A DNA stretch of 64,000 nt from Streptomyces xiamenensis (GTDB taxonomy: Bacteria; Actinomycetota; Actinomycetes; Streptomycetales; Streptomycetaceae). Each line of letters starts with the position of its first letter. Within the stretch, counting starts at the first letter, position 1. Positions 34,634 to 41,963 of the stretch are shown piece after piece. A model generated the notes under the pieces. The model was not told where the DNA came from and did not search any database. It was given only the letters and a program-made list of their open reading frames with translations. A program made the position numbers and the translations under genes. Location of the stretch: contig NZ_CP009922.3 of assembly GCF_000993785.3 (NCBI RefSeq), positions 1,736,001 to 1,800,000 on the forward strand. The letters are read 5' to 3'.

Positions 34634-35176
34634 ATGTCCAGCGACCGGCTCATGCTCGTCCACAGTCCCGAGTTCCGGGCCCATATTGAGCGGGTTCAGC
34701 GGGTCACGGACCTCACCTCCCGCCTCAACGTGCTGCCCTTCGGCGACGAGGCCGGCAAGGCCAACCTGTTCGAACAGATCCTCGGCAAGCCGTTGCCGAC
34801 CGGAACGACGATCTACCCGCCGTTCTACACGGACCACGGTCTCCACCTCGACCTGGCCGAGCGGGTGTTCATCAACCAGAACTGCACGTTCCTCGACTAC
34901 GCGGGCATCCGGCTGGCCGAGGGCGTATGGATCGGCCCGAAGGCCACCTTCATCACCGGCGGCCACCCGGTGGACCCGGCGGAGCGGCAGCTGTACCTCA
35001 CCGGCGCGCCCATCGACGTGGCGGAGAACGTATGGATCGGCGCGGGCGCCACCATCCTGCCGGGCGTCACCATCGGCCGCGACGCGGTCATAGCCGCAGG
35101 CGCGGTCGTCGCCGACGACGTACCCCCCGCCACCCTGGTCACCGGCCCGAAGGCATCCGTCCGTCGGCAGTACTGA
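34634..35176 (+). CDS. LacA/Maa-type O-acetyltransferase (left-handed beta helix)
   Basis: A 180-residue hexapeptide-repeat acetyltransferase. The Maa-like N-terminal segment is followed by FTDHGLHLDLAERVFINQNC-type core (here PFYTDHGLHLDL and VFINQNCTFLDYAGI), the catalytic His in FITGGHPVDP and repeats such as VWIGAGATILPGVTIG and IAAGAVV. Family members acetylate sugars (maltose, galactoside, Nod factor) with acetyl-CoA. Forms an apparent operon with the LysR gene. Confidence 0.88.
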   Translation: MSSDRLMLVHSPEFRAHIERVQRVTDLTSRLNVLPFGDEAGKANLFEQILGKPLPTGTTIYPPFYTDHGLHLDLAERVFINQNCTFLDYAGIRLAEGVWIGPKATFITGGHPVDPAERQLYLTGAPIDVAENVWIGAGATILPGVTIGRDAVIAAGAVVADDVPPATLVTGPKASVRRQY

Positions 35177-35234
35177 CCCTCCGGATACCCCGGAACGGGT
35201 ATCGCGCCGTCGCGCCCTGATCGCCGGCGGTCAG

Positions 35235-35271
35235 GGGCACCGGCACCCCTCCGGGCGGAGGGCCGGTGCCC
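35235..35271. terminator. Stem-loop between convergent acetyltransferase and UTRA genes
   Basis: GGGCACCGG (35235-35243) pairs with CCGGTGCCC (35263-35271), with an inner stem CCCTCC/GGAGGG (35247-35252, 35257-35262) and a four-base loop. Probable bidirectional terminator. Confidence 0.7.
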
Positions 35272-35277
35272 TGGCGT

Positions 35278-35835
35278 TCACCGACCGTCGGGGGCGTCCT
35301 GGCCGACTCTCATCTCGTAACGCAGTCGCTGCGTGGGGGCGGCGAAGACAGACACATCCACCTGGAAGGGCGCGCCCTCGCCATCCAGCGTCTGCCGCAC
35401 CAGTTGCAGCACCGGGTCGCTCGGCCCCAGGCCGAGAACGGCCCGTTCGTCGTCGTCCGGCATCCGGGCCCGGACTTCTTCCCGCACCACATGGGCGGCG
35501 TGACCGAGTTCGGCGAGCAGTGCGACCGCACCGCCCTTGATTTTGCGCGCCTGCGTCAGCGCGGTCCCGCCGGCGATAGCGACGGGCCAGTACGTCCGCG
35601 TCGACTCGACCGTGCGCCCGTCGAGATGGATCAGTCGCCGCCGCTCGACCACGGCGCTGCCCTCCGGGATCCCCAGCAGGCCGGCCACCTCGGTGGACGC
35701 GGTGGCCTCCCCGGCCCGAACGATGCGCTGGGTTCCCCGACGCCCTTGGGCAGCCGCCTCCTCGGCCCATACGTCACCCCGCCCCGACGCCGCTACGTAC
35801 GGCGTGGACGTATGCACCCAACCGCCACCACTCAC
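35278..35835 (-). CDS. UTRA-domain protein lacking the GntR DNA-binding domain
   Basis: A 185-residue protein that matches only the C-terminal effector-binding (UTRA) half of HutC-type GntR regulators: the segment VAGLLGIPEGSAVVERRRLI, VESTRTYWPV, and the closing QLVRQTLDGEGAPFQVDVSVF. A full regulator is about 240 residues with a winged HTH first. Here GTG 35835 has AGGAGG five bases upstream and a terminator lies only 50 bases away, so there is no room for a lost HTH. It may be a free-standing ligand sensor or a remnant. Confidence 0.78.
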   Translation of the reverse strand: MSGGGWVHTSTPYVAASGRGDVWAEEAAAQGRRGTQRIVRAGEATASTEVAGLLGIPEGSAVVERRRLIHLDGRTVESTRTYWPVAIAGGTALTQARKIKGGAVALLAELGHAAHVVREEVRARMPDDDERAVLGLGPSDPVLQLVRQTLDGEGAPFQVDVSVFAAPTQRLRYEMRVGQDAPDGR

Positions 35836-35885
35836 AGGCTCCTCCTCATCAACCCCGGGCCCCAAGCCAGGTACTCAGCGCGAAG

Positions 35886-35912
35886 GCCCTCCCCACAGCG
35901 TGTGGGGAGGGC
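35886..35912. terminator. Terminator after the DUF397 gene
   Basis: GCCCTCCCCACA (35886-35897) pairs perfectly with TGTGGGGAGGGC (35901-35912) around GCG. It lies 24 bases past the stop of the leftward DUF397 gene. Confidence 0.8.
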
Positions 35913-35936
35913 GTGTTCCTGCGTCGGGGCCCGAAG

Positions 35937-36149
35937 CTAGAGCGCCCCGTCGTTCACAGCCTGGCAGAAGGCACCCCACTGGCCGACGGGGCAGCGCAGG
36001 GTTCCTTTGGCCGGGTCCTTCGAGTCCCGGACAGCTATGCCGCCCGGCAGACCGGCGACCTCGACGCAGTGCTCCCCGCCGTTGCTGAACGACGACGTGT
36101 ACCAAGCGGCGTCGCTGAGGTCGAAGGCATACAGATCGCCTATGTTCAT
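35937..36149 (-). CDS. DUF397 domain-containing small protein
   Basis: A 70-residue DUF397 protein: AAWYTSSFSNGGEHCVEVA, AVRDSKDP and the AFCQAV end are typical. The ATG overlaps the stop of the HTH gene upstream (ATGA), so the two are made together. DUF397 proteins are partners of WhiJ-type HTH regulators in streptomycete development and probably modulate their DNA binding or act in a toxin-antitoxin-like way. Confidence 0.92.
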   Translation of the reverse strand: MNIGDLYAFDLSDAAWYTSSFSNGGEHCVEVAGLPGGIAVRDSKDPAKGTLRCPVGQWGAFCQAVNDGAL

Positions 36150-37018
36150 GTCCTGTCCTTCATGGTGGTTTCGATGAGCTCCCGTGAATCGTCCACGGAC
36201 AGAGCGGTCGCGACAACGCGGTCAAAGGCAGTTTCGAACACCGCCACATCGTCGGTCCCCTCCACAAAGTAACCGCCTCGGATGTTTTCGAGACTGACGA
36301 CGGTCGGCCAAGGCTTCGGGAACCGCACAATCTCGAAGAGCCCCATCAGGCCGGGATGTGGGGTGGCCGTCAGTGGCATGATCTGGATGGTGATGTTGGG
36401 CAGCTCGCCCATGTCCAGCAGATTCCTGAGCTGTTCGCGCATGACGTTGGGCTGTCCAACGAAGCGCTGATGCAGGACCGCCTCATGAATCACGGCCCAG
36501 AACGTGAGTGGGCTTCCGCCCGGTCGGGCCGTCAGAATGGCCTGGCGAGCCTTACGGACTTCGGCAAGTGCGGCGACCTCCTGAGGCGGCCGAGTGATGG
36601 CGGTTGCCGCGATGATTTCACGGGCGTAGCCCGTGGTCTGTAGCAGACCCGGGACCAGGTCCGGGGAGTAAATGCGGGTGCTCTCAGCGTCCGATTCCAG
36701 CGTCAGGTGGTCCCTGTATCCGGAGGAGACGACATCTCCGTATCCCTGCCACCAGCCTTGTTTGCCGGCATCGCGAGCCAGTGCTTCCAAAGGCTCAACG
36801 ACGCTGCTATCCGTCACCCCGTACAGCGCCAGCAAGGGCGCGACCGACGCGGGGGACAGCCTGGCCTTCGCGGTTTCGATCCGGGACATCTTGCTCTCGT
36901 CCCAGCCCAGCGCCGTCGCGGCGGCGCCAAGACTCATCCCGGCGGTGTTCCGGTACTTGCGGAGGGCTTCGCCGAGGCGACGCCGACGAAGGGTGGGTAC
37001 TGCGCGCTGGTTCGGCAT
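36146..37018 (-). CDS. WhiJ-type HTH regulator with DUF5753 domain
   Basis: A 290-residue XRE regulator. The HTH is seen in RRLGEALRKYRNTAGMSLG and ATALGWDESKMSRIETAKAR (about residues 13-55). The DUF5753 region holds YSPDLVPGLLQTTGYAREII and HEAVLHQRFVG. ATG 37018 has GGAGGT upstream at rather long spacing. It is coupled to DUF397 and divergent from an anti-sigma-like ATPase gene, the classic three-gene developmental module of Streptomyces. Confidence 0.9.
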   Translation of the reverse strand: MPNQRAVPTLRRRRLGEALRKYRNTAGMSLGAAATALGWDESKMSRIETAKARLSPASVAPLLALYGVTDSSVVEPLEALARDAGKQGWWQGYGDVVSSGYRDHLTLESDAESTRIYSPDLVPGLLQTTGYAREIIAATAITRPPQEVAALAEVRKARQAILTARPGGSPLTFWAVIHEAVLHQRFVGQPNVMREQLRNLLDMGELPNITIQIMPLTATPHPGLMGLFEIVRFPKPWPTVVSLENIRGGYFVEGTDDVAVFETAFDRVVATALSVDDSRELIETTMKDRT

Positions 37019-37248
37019 GGTGCTGTCCGACACCTCCAAGGTGCATGAGCGAAGTGTGCGGTGCAGTCTGCCCGGCCTCCGGTGCGCAAGTCGATAGCTA
37101 AAAGGGTCGGTCATTTGTTCACGCAGGTGCCATGCTTGCCACCTTGTCCATTTCTCCGGCATCCTGAGCGCGCAACAGCGCGGGATGGCCCGGTACCTGG
37201 CGGCCGACCGCGCCACTTCCCCGTGTGATGCGAAGCGCTGGAGGTGTC

Positions 37249-37677
37249 ATGGCGAGTTCCGTACGAATCACGAACAACCAGAACGTGTACGGGCAGTCGT
37301 TAATCGCCGAGAGCCAGCACATCGAGTGGTGGCGGCGGGAGGCGGCCGATGTGGTGGGGAGATGGGGGGCGTCGGCTTCGGCGGTGGAGGTGGTACGGCT
37401 GGGGGTGAGTGAACTGCTGTCGAATGTGATCCGGCATGTGGCGGAGCGGCGTTGCTATCTGCGGATCGTGCGGATCGGTGGTGAGGTGACGGTGCAGGTC
37501 TTCGACCGTTCACGGCAGCTCCCGGTCATCGGGGAGGCCCCGGACTGGGACGCGGAGTCCGGGAGAGGGCTGTGGATGCTGCGGGAGATGGCCACCCGGT
37601 TCGGCTGCGAACACACCTTCCACTGCGACGGGAAGATCGTCTGGTTCAGCTGCGACCTGCACGGAGACCCGCGATGA
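37249..37677 (+). CDS. HATPase-domain (anti-sigma factor kinase-like) protein
   Basis: A 142-residue GHKL ATPase of the SpoIIAB/RsbW type. N box VSELLSNVIRHV and G box GRGLWMLREMATRFG are present. It completes the WhiJ-type trio with the divergent HTH and DUF397 genes. GGAGG lies four bases before ATG 37249. Codon 18 (37300-37302) is TTA, the BldA-dependent rare codon, so synthesis should be delayed until the developmental tRNA is charged. It overlaps the next gene by four bases. Confidence 0.9.
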   Translation: MASSVRITNNQNVYGQSLIAESQHIEWWRREAADVVGRWGASASAVEVVRLGVSELLSNVIRHVAERRCYLRIVRIGGEVTVQVFDRSRQLPVIGEAPDWDAESGRGLWMLREMATRFGCEHTFHCDGKIVWFSCDLHGDPR

Positions 37678-37949
37678 CAGCGGCGGGCGGCCACGGCCGG
37701 ACACGGATGACGGTGACGCTCGACCTGCCGGTGGAGCAGGTCAGGGACTGGGACCGGATCGACATCGGCGGACGGACCGAGAAGGTCGAATCGGTGACCG
37801 CCCTGCACAACGGGCGGCGCCTCCACTTCCTGCGCGGCGGCCGGCTGACGCTCAGTACCGGCCGGGTTCTCACCATCACCCGCACCGTCCTTGCCGCCGA
37901 ACACGCCGAGCACCCCGAAGCCACCACCCACGAAAGCGGCCCCGCATGA
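37674..37949 (+). CDS. Small hypothetical protein
   Basis: A 91-residue protein without a recognised family. It is beta-rich with alternating hydrophobics (MTVTLDLPVEQV, GRRLHFLRGGRLTLS). No signal peptide, membrane helix or cysteine. ATG overlaps the preceding ATPase stop (ATGA) and its own stop overlaps the next gene the same way, so it belongs to that operon. Confidence 0.7.
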   Translation: MTAAGGHGRTRMTVTLDLPVEQVRDWDRIDIGGRTEKVESVTALHNGRRLHFLRGGRLTLSTGRVLTITRTVLAAEHAEHPEATTHESGPA

Positions 37950-38329
37950 CCGCCCCCACCCCGCTCACCTGGCTGCACGCCGACGGGTTCGCCGACTGGG
38001 CGCAGCACGCCAGTTGCTCGATGTGCAGGACCGAGAACGTACCGGTCATCTGGGCCGGTTCGGTGATCGCCCACGGCCGTGCCCGGGGCGTGTGGGCCTG
38101 TGGTTCCTGTCTGAGGACACTGCGCGAGTTCGTCCAGGACGAGGCGGACAGCCCCCAGGCACCCACCCGGCGCGGGACCGGAGCCCTCCGGCCCACCGCG
38201 CCTCCCGCATCTCCCGTGCGTCCCCGCGCCCTCCGCAGCGCCACCGACCGGGCGTTCGCCACGATCACCGCACTGGGGGTGACCTCGCTCGTCGCCAGCG
38301 TGGCGAGCGCCTGGTGGACCGCCCGCTGA
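37946..38329 (+). CDS. Small hypothetical protein with CxxC zinc-ribbon motif
   Basis: A 127-residue protein. Two cysteine pairs, CSMC and CGSC, about 27 residues apart, may bind zinc. The C-terminus is hydrophobic (TITALGVTSLVASVASAWW) and may insert in the membrane. Coupled by ATGA overlap to the 91-residue gene. No known family recognised. Confidence 0.68.
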   Translation: MTAPTPLTWLHADGFADWAQHASCSMCRTENVPVIWAGSVIAHGRARGVWACGSCLRTLREFVQDEADSPQAPTRRGTGALRPTAPPASPVRPRALRSATDRAFATITALGVTSLVASVASAWWTAR

Positions 38330-38349
38330 GGGCTCGGTAGGTTCCCGTC

Positions 38350-38886
38350 ATGACCGGACCCGCTCCCACGCCCCGTATCAGGACCGAGCGGCTCGTGCTG
38401 CGCACCTCCGAGGCCCGCGACCGGGACGCTTTCATCGAGTTGTTCGCGTCGCCGGAGGTGACCGCCTACACCGGCGGCCCTCAGCCGCGTGCCGATCTCG
38501 AACGCACGGTGGCGGAGATACCCGGGCGCCGTCCACGCCTCTTCGTGGCGGAACGGGACGGCGCCATGATCGGCATGGTGTCGCTGGACCAGCGGGACGC
38601 GGAACGCCCCGGGCCCGCACGTCCGGATATCGGACAGGTCGAGCTGGGCTACCTGTTCCTGCCCCACGCCTGGGGCCACGGGTACGCCGCCGAAGCGTGC
38701 GCGGCCGTACTCGACTGGTACGCCGCCACCCACCCCGGCGAACCCGTCGCGCTGTGCACCCAGATCGCCAACACCCGCGCGCTGCGCCTCGCGACCAGGC
38801 TGGGATTTCACGAGGTGGAGCGCTTCGAGGCGTACGGCGCCGCACAGTGGCTCGGGGTACGGCCCTCGGCAACGCCGTCCCCCTGA
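38350..38886 (+). CDS. GNAT family N-acetyltransferase
   Basis: A 178-residue acetyltransferase of the RimJ/RimL type: RIRTERLVLRTSEARDRD-like start (here PRIRTERLVLRTSEARD), GYLFLPHAWGHGYAAEA acetyl-CoA loop, and NTRALRLATRLGFHEVERF. It ends 25 bases from the convergent haemerythrin gene and probably marks the edge of the biosynthetic region. Confidence 0.87.
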   Translation: MTGPAPTPRIRTERLVLRTSEARDRDAFIELFASPEVTAYTGGPQPRADLERTVAEIPGRRPRLFVAERDGAMIGMVSLDQRDAERPGPARPDIGQVELGYLFLPHAWGHGYAAEACAAVLDWYAATHPGEPVALCTQIANTRALRLATRLGFHEVERFEAYGAAQWLGVRPSATPSP

Positions 38887-38911
38887 TGTCCCCCCTGATA
38901 CCCCCGTGCGC

Positions 38912-39520
38912 TCAGTACTGGTCGCCGAAGGCCGACCGCTGGCGGCGTTCCAGGCTGCCGCGCATCAGGGCGGCGACCGGCCGGGCGGGGATGCCGGCGC
39001 GTTCGGAGGGTTCGGCGACCGAGGCGAGCCAGGGGGGCATGAAGGTCAGGGTCCAGCGGGCCGCCGACGTCACCATCGACTTCTCGAACCGGGCCCACAC
39101 CTTCGCGTTCAGGGCCGGGGCCAGCCGGCCCGCCAGTTCGCGTTCCTCGTCCGCCGTGTGGACGGCCAGCAGCTCGCGTACGGCGGTGGCCGCGTCCGCG
39201 AGAGCCTCGGCGCCGGTGCCGTCCGGGGACAGGGCCTCGATAGCCTCGCCGAAGGCGGCCAGTTTCCCTTCCAGGGCGGCGTGTTCCTCCTGAAGGAGGG
39301 ACAGCGCCTCCTCATCGGCGCCGCGCTCGCGCAGCACCGGCCACAGCACCTCGTCCTCGCCCTCGTGATGGTGGTGGATCAGCTCGGTCAGCCGCCGGGC
39401 GTACGCCACCAGGGCCCGGGTGCGGTCCGGGTCCGGGGTCTTGGCCAGCGCGGTGGCGGTGCGGGCGATCCGGTCCAGGTCGCGCAACATCGCGCGGTGG
39501 GCGAGGACCATGGTCAGCAT
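38912..39520 (-). CDS. Haemerythrin-domain protein at the end of the cluster operon
   Basis: A 202-residue protein with a haemerythrin HHE domain over about residues 1-135. Candidate diiron ligands are His8, the HHHH run at 49-52 with Glu53/Glu57, His80 and the H-x3-E pair His121/Glu125. It is followed by a C-terminal extension with a hydrophobic segment (ARWTLTFMPPWLASVA). It lies 21 bases behind the last of nine genes of the leftward cluster operon. Family members bind O2, sense redox or repair iron centres; a catalytic oxygenation role in the cluster is only a possibility. Confidence 0.85.
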   Translation of the reverse strand: MLTMVLAHRAMLRDLDRIARTATALAKTPDPDRTRALVAYARRLTELIHHHHEGEDEVLWPVLRERGADEEALSLLQEEHAALEGKLAAFGEAIEALSPDGTGAEALADAATAVRELLAVHTADEERELAGRLAPALNAKVWARFEKSMVTSAARWTLTFMPPWLASVAEPSERAGIPARPVAALMRGSLERRQRSAFGDQY

Positions 39521-39541
39521 GCGGTTGCCTTTCGTCGGGTG

Positions 39542-40162
39542 TCAGACCAGGCTGCCGCCGGCCGCGGCCAGCGCGCCGGCGTCGAAGAGGCGGACGTAGT
39601 GCGGGTCCACCCGGTCCGGTGAGCGGTACAAGTGGCCGTAGTGCTCCTGGTACTTGGTGAACCAGTCCGGCCGGTGGTGGAGGAACAGGATGTCGTGGAA
39701 GGCCATCCGGCGCACCACCATCTGCGGCAGCGGGGAGCGGTTGGCGGGGAAGAGCGGGTTGCGGGCGGCGCGGGCGTCGCAGTCGGGGTGCATCTGGCCG
39801 AGCATCAGGCCCCGGCCCACCGCCTCGTCCTTCACCTCCTCGTAGACGTCGTCGATCAGGTGCCACTGGCGCCGTTCCAGGCCGTCGAAGACGACGATCA
39901 GGCTGTCCAGGGAGGTGGGTTCGGCGGCGAAGCGGCGTTCGAAGGCGTCCATGGCGGCGTGGATGAGGCGGGACATCGCGGGCAGTCCGTCGCCCGGCCG
40001 CCACGGGAAGCGCGCGCTGTGCAGCACCCCGGAGCGGATCGACGGCGCCACGAACGGGCAGACCGGCCCCTCGCGGCCCAGTTCGGGATGCGGGGCGGTG
40101 ACGTAGCCGGTGAGCCAGCCGGACAGCACCGCCTCCTGTTCGGGGCTCAGCGGCAGCAGCAT
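39542..40162 (-). CDS. Conserved protein of unknown function in the cluster operon
   Basis: A 206-residue soluble protein. Noted segments are CPFVAPSIRSGV, IVVFDGLERRQWHLID, GLMLGQMHPDCDARAARNP and VVRRMAFHDILFLHHRPDW, with several conserved-looking His, Asp and Cys residues that could bind a metal or haem. I suspect membership of the DUF6875 group but cannot verify it. Its start lies one base from the stop of the acyl-CoA dehydrogenase gene, so it is co-translated. Confidence 0.75.
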   Translation of the reverse strand: MLLPLSPEQEAVLSGWLTGYVTAPHPELGREGPVCPFVAPSIRSGVLHSARFPWRPGDGLPAMSRLIHAAMDAFERRFAAEPTSLDSLIVVFDGLERRQWHLIDDVYEEVKDEAVGRGLMLGQMHPDCDARAARNPLFPANRSPLPQMVVRRMAFHDILFLHHRPDWFTKYQEHYGHLYRSPDRVDPHYVRLFDAGALAAAGGSLV

Positions 40163-40163
40163 C

Positions 40164-41963
40164 TCAGAACGCCTCCTCGGGGAGGGCCATCAGCCGCTCG
40201 TCCGCGCGGGTGACGGTGTGCAGTTGGGCCGCCACCAGCGGCAGCACGTCGTGGGCGAAGACCGAGGCGGCGGCGATCTTGCCCTCGTAGAAGGCCCGGT
40301 CCGCGCTGCGCACCTCCCGCGTCAGCCGCTCCGCCGCCACCGCCGCGCCCCGCAGCAGCAGCCAGCCGATGACCACGTCACCGGCCGCCATCAGCAGGCG
40401 GGTGGTGTTGCGGCCGACCTCGTACAGGGCGGTGGGTTCGGCGAAGCTCGTCAGGAGGTGGCCGCCCAGGGTCTCCGCGATCTTCTGCAACGCGGCCGCC
40501 GCCGAGCCCAGTTGCTCGCACTCCGGGCGCAGCTGGTCGCCGCCCGCCCGCGAGGACGCGAACTCCTTGATCTCCGTGAGCAGTGCGGTCAGCGCCGCGC
40601 CCTGGTCGCGGGCGATCTTGCGGAAGAACAGGTCCATGCCCTGGATCGCGGTGGTGCCCTCGTAGAGGCTGTCGATCCGGGCGTCGCGCAGGTACTGCTC
40701 CAGCGGGTGGTCGGCAAGGTAGCCGGCGCCGCCGAAGATCTGGAGGGCGGCGCTGAGCTGCTCCCAGGAGCGTTCGGCGCCGTACCCCTTGACCAGTGGC
40801 AGCAGCAGATCGCTCAGCGCGCGGTTCCCGTCGTCCTGGGCGCTCGCCGTGTAGAGGACGAGGGCGCGCAGGCCCTCGGCGTACGCCTTCTGGGTCAGCA
40901 GGGAGCGGCGCACCTCGGGGTGGCGGATGATCGGGACGCGCGGGGCGCTCTTGTCTGTGGCGCGGGTGAGGTCGGCGCCCTGGAGGCGTTCGCGCGCGTA
41001 CGCGACGGCGTTGCGGTGGCCGCTGGAGAGGGTGGCGATGGCCTTGGTGCCGACCATCATCCGGGCGTGTTCGAGGATGGTGAACATCTGCCGGATGCCG
41101 TCGTGGCGTTCGCCCACCAGGTGGCCGATGGCCGCCTCGCCCTCGGCACCGAAGGTCAGTTCGACGGTGCTGGAGGCTTTGAGGCCCATTTTCTCCTCCA
41201 GCGCGGTGGCGCGGACGCCGTTGCGCGCGCCGAGTTCACCGGTGGCCCAGTCCGTCACGCGGTACTTGGGCACCACGAACATCGACAGTCCCTTGGTGCC
41301 CGGACCGTGGCCCTCGGGGCGGGCGAGGACGAAGTGCACGATGTTGTCGGACAGATCGTGCTCGCCCGAGGTGATGAAGCGCTTGACGCCCTCGATGTGC
41401 CAGCTGCCGTCGGGCTGTGGCACGGCGCGGGTGCGCAGCGATCCGACGTCGCTGCCCGCGTCGGCCTCGGTCAGCACCATGGTGCCGCCCCACTCGCGTT
41501 CGACCATGGTGCGGGCCAGGAGGCGCTGTTCCTCGGTGCCCAGGGTGTGCAGCACGGACGCGAAGCCGCCGAAGGACTGGTACATGTGCAGCGCCGGGTT
41601 GGCGCCCATGACGAGTTCGGTGGCGGCCCACTGGAGGGACGGCGCGATCCGCGAGCCGCCCAGTTCGGGCGGCAGCCACAGCCGGTGCCAGCCGCTCTCC
41701 ATCCACACGCGGTACGCCTTGGTGAAGGCGTCGGGCAGGGTGACGGTGTGGTCCAGCGGACGGTACTCGGGCGGGGTGCGGTCGGCGGCCACGGTGGCGT
41801 CGGCGAGTTCGTCGGTGGCCAGGCGGGCCACTTCGGCGAGCATCGTGCGCGCGGTGGCCTCGTCCGCGTCGGCGAACGCCCCCTGCCCGTAGACCTCGCC
41901 CCGGCCCAGTACCTCGAAGAGGGTGAACTCGATGTCGCGGACGTGCGGGCGGTAGTGGCTCAT
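40164..41963 (-). CDS. Acyl-CoA dehydrogenase
   Basis: A 599-residue FAD acyl-CoA dehydrogenase of the long (about 600 residue) type, with an extra C-terminal domain, similar in size to DmdC/FadE5-like enzymes. Visible motifs are MVLTEADAGSDVGSLRT, KRFITSGEHD, the AEGLRALVLYTA region and the flavin/base segment EQYLRDARIDSLYEGTTAIQ. It introduces a 2,3-double bond in acyl thioesters. The ATG overlaps the aminotransferase stop (ATGA). In this cluster the substrate could be ACP-bound. Confidence 0.9.
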   Translation of the reverse strand: MSHYRPHVRDIEFTLFEVLGRGEVYGQGAFADADEATARTMLAEVARLATDELADATVAADRTPPEYRPLDHTVTLPDAFTKAYRVWMESGWHRLWLPPELGGSRIAPSLQWAATELVMGANPALHMYQSFGGFASVLHTLGTEEQRLLARTMVEREWGGTMVLTEADAGSDVGSLRTRAVPQPDGSWHIEGVKRFITSGEHDLSDNIVHFVLARPEGHGPGTKGLSMFVVPKYRVTDWATGELGARNGVRATALEEKMGLKASSTVELTFGAEGEAAIGHLVGERHDGIRQMFTILEHARMMVGTKAIATLSSGHRNAVAYARERLQGADLTRATDKSAPRVPIIRHPEVRRSLLTQKAYAEGLRALVLYTASAQDDGNRALSDLLLPLVKGYGAERSWEQLSAALQIFGGAGYLADHPLEQYLRDARIDSLYEGTTAIQGMDLFFRKIARDQGAALTALLTEIKEFASSRAGGDQLRPECEQLGSAAAALQKIAETLGGHLLTSFAEPTALYEVGRNTTRLLMAAGDVVIGWLLLRGAAVAAERLTREVRSADRAFYEGKIAAASVFAHDVLPLVAAQLHTVTRADERLMALPEEAF

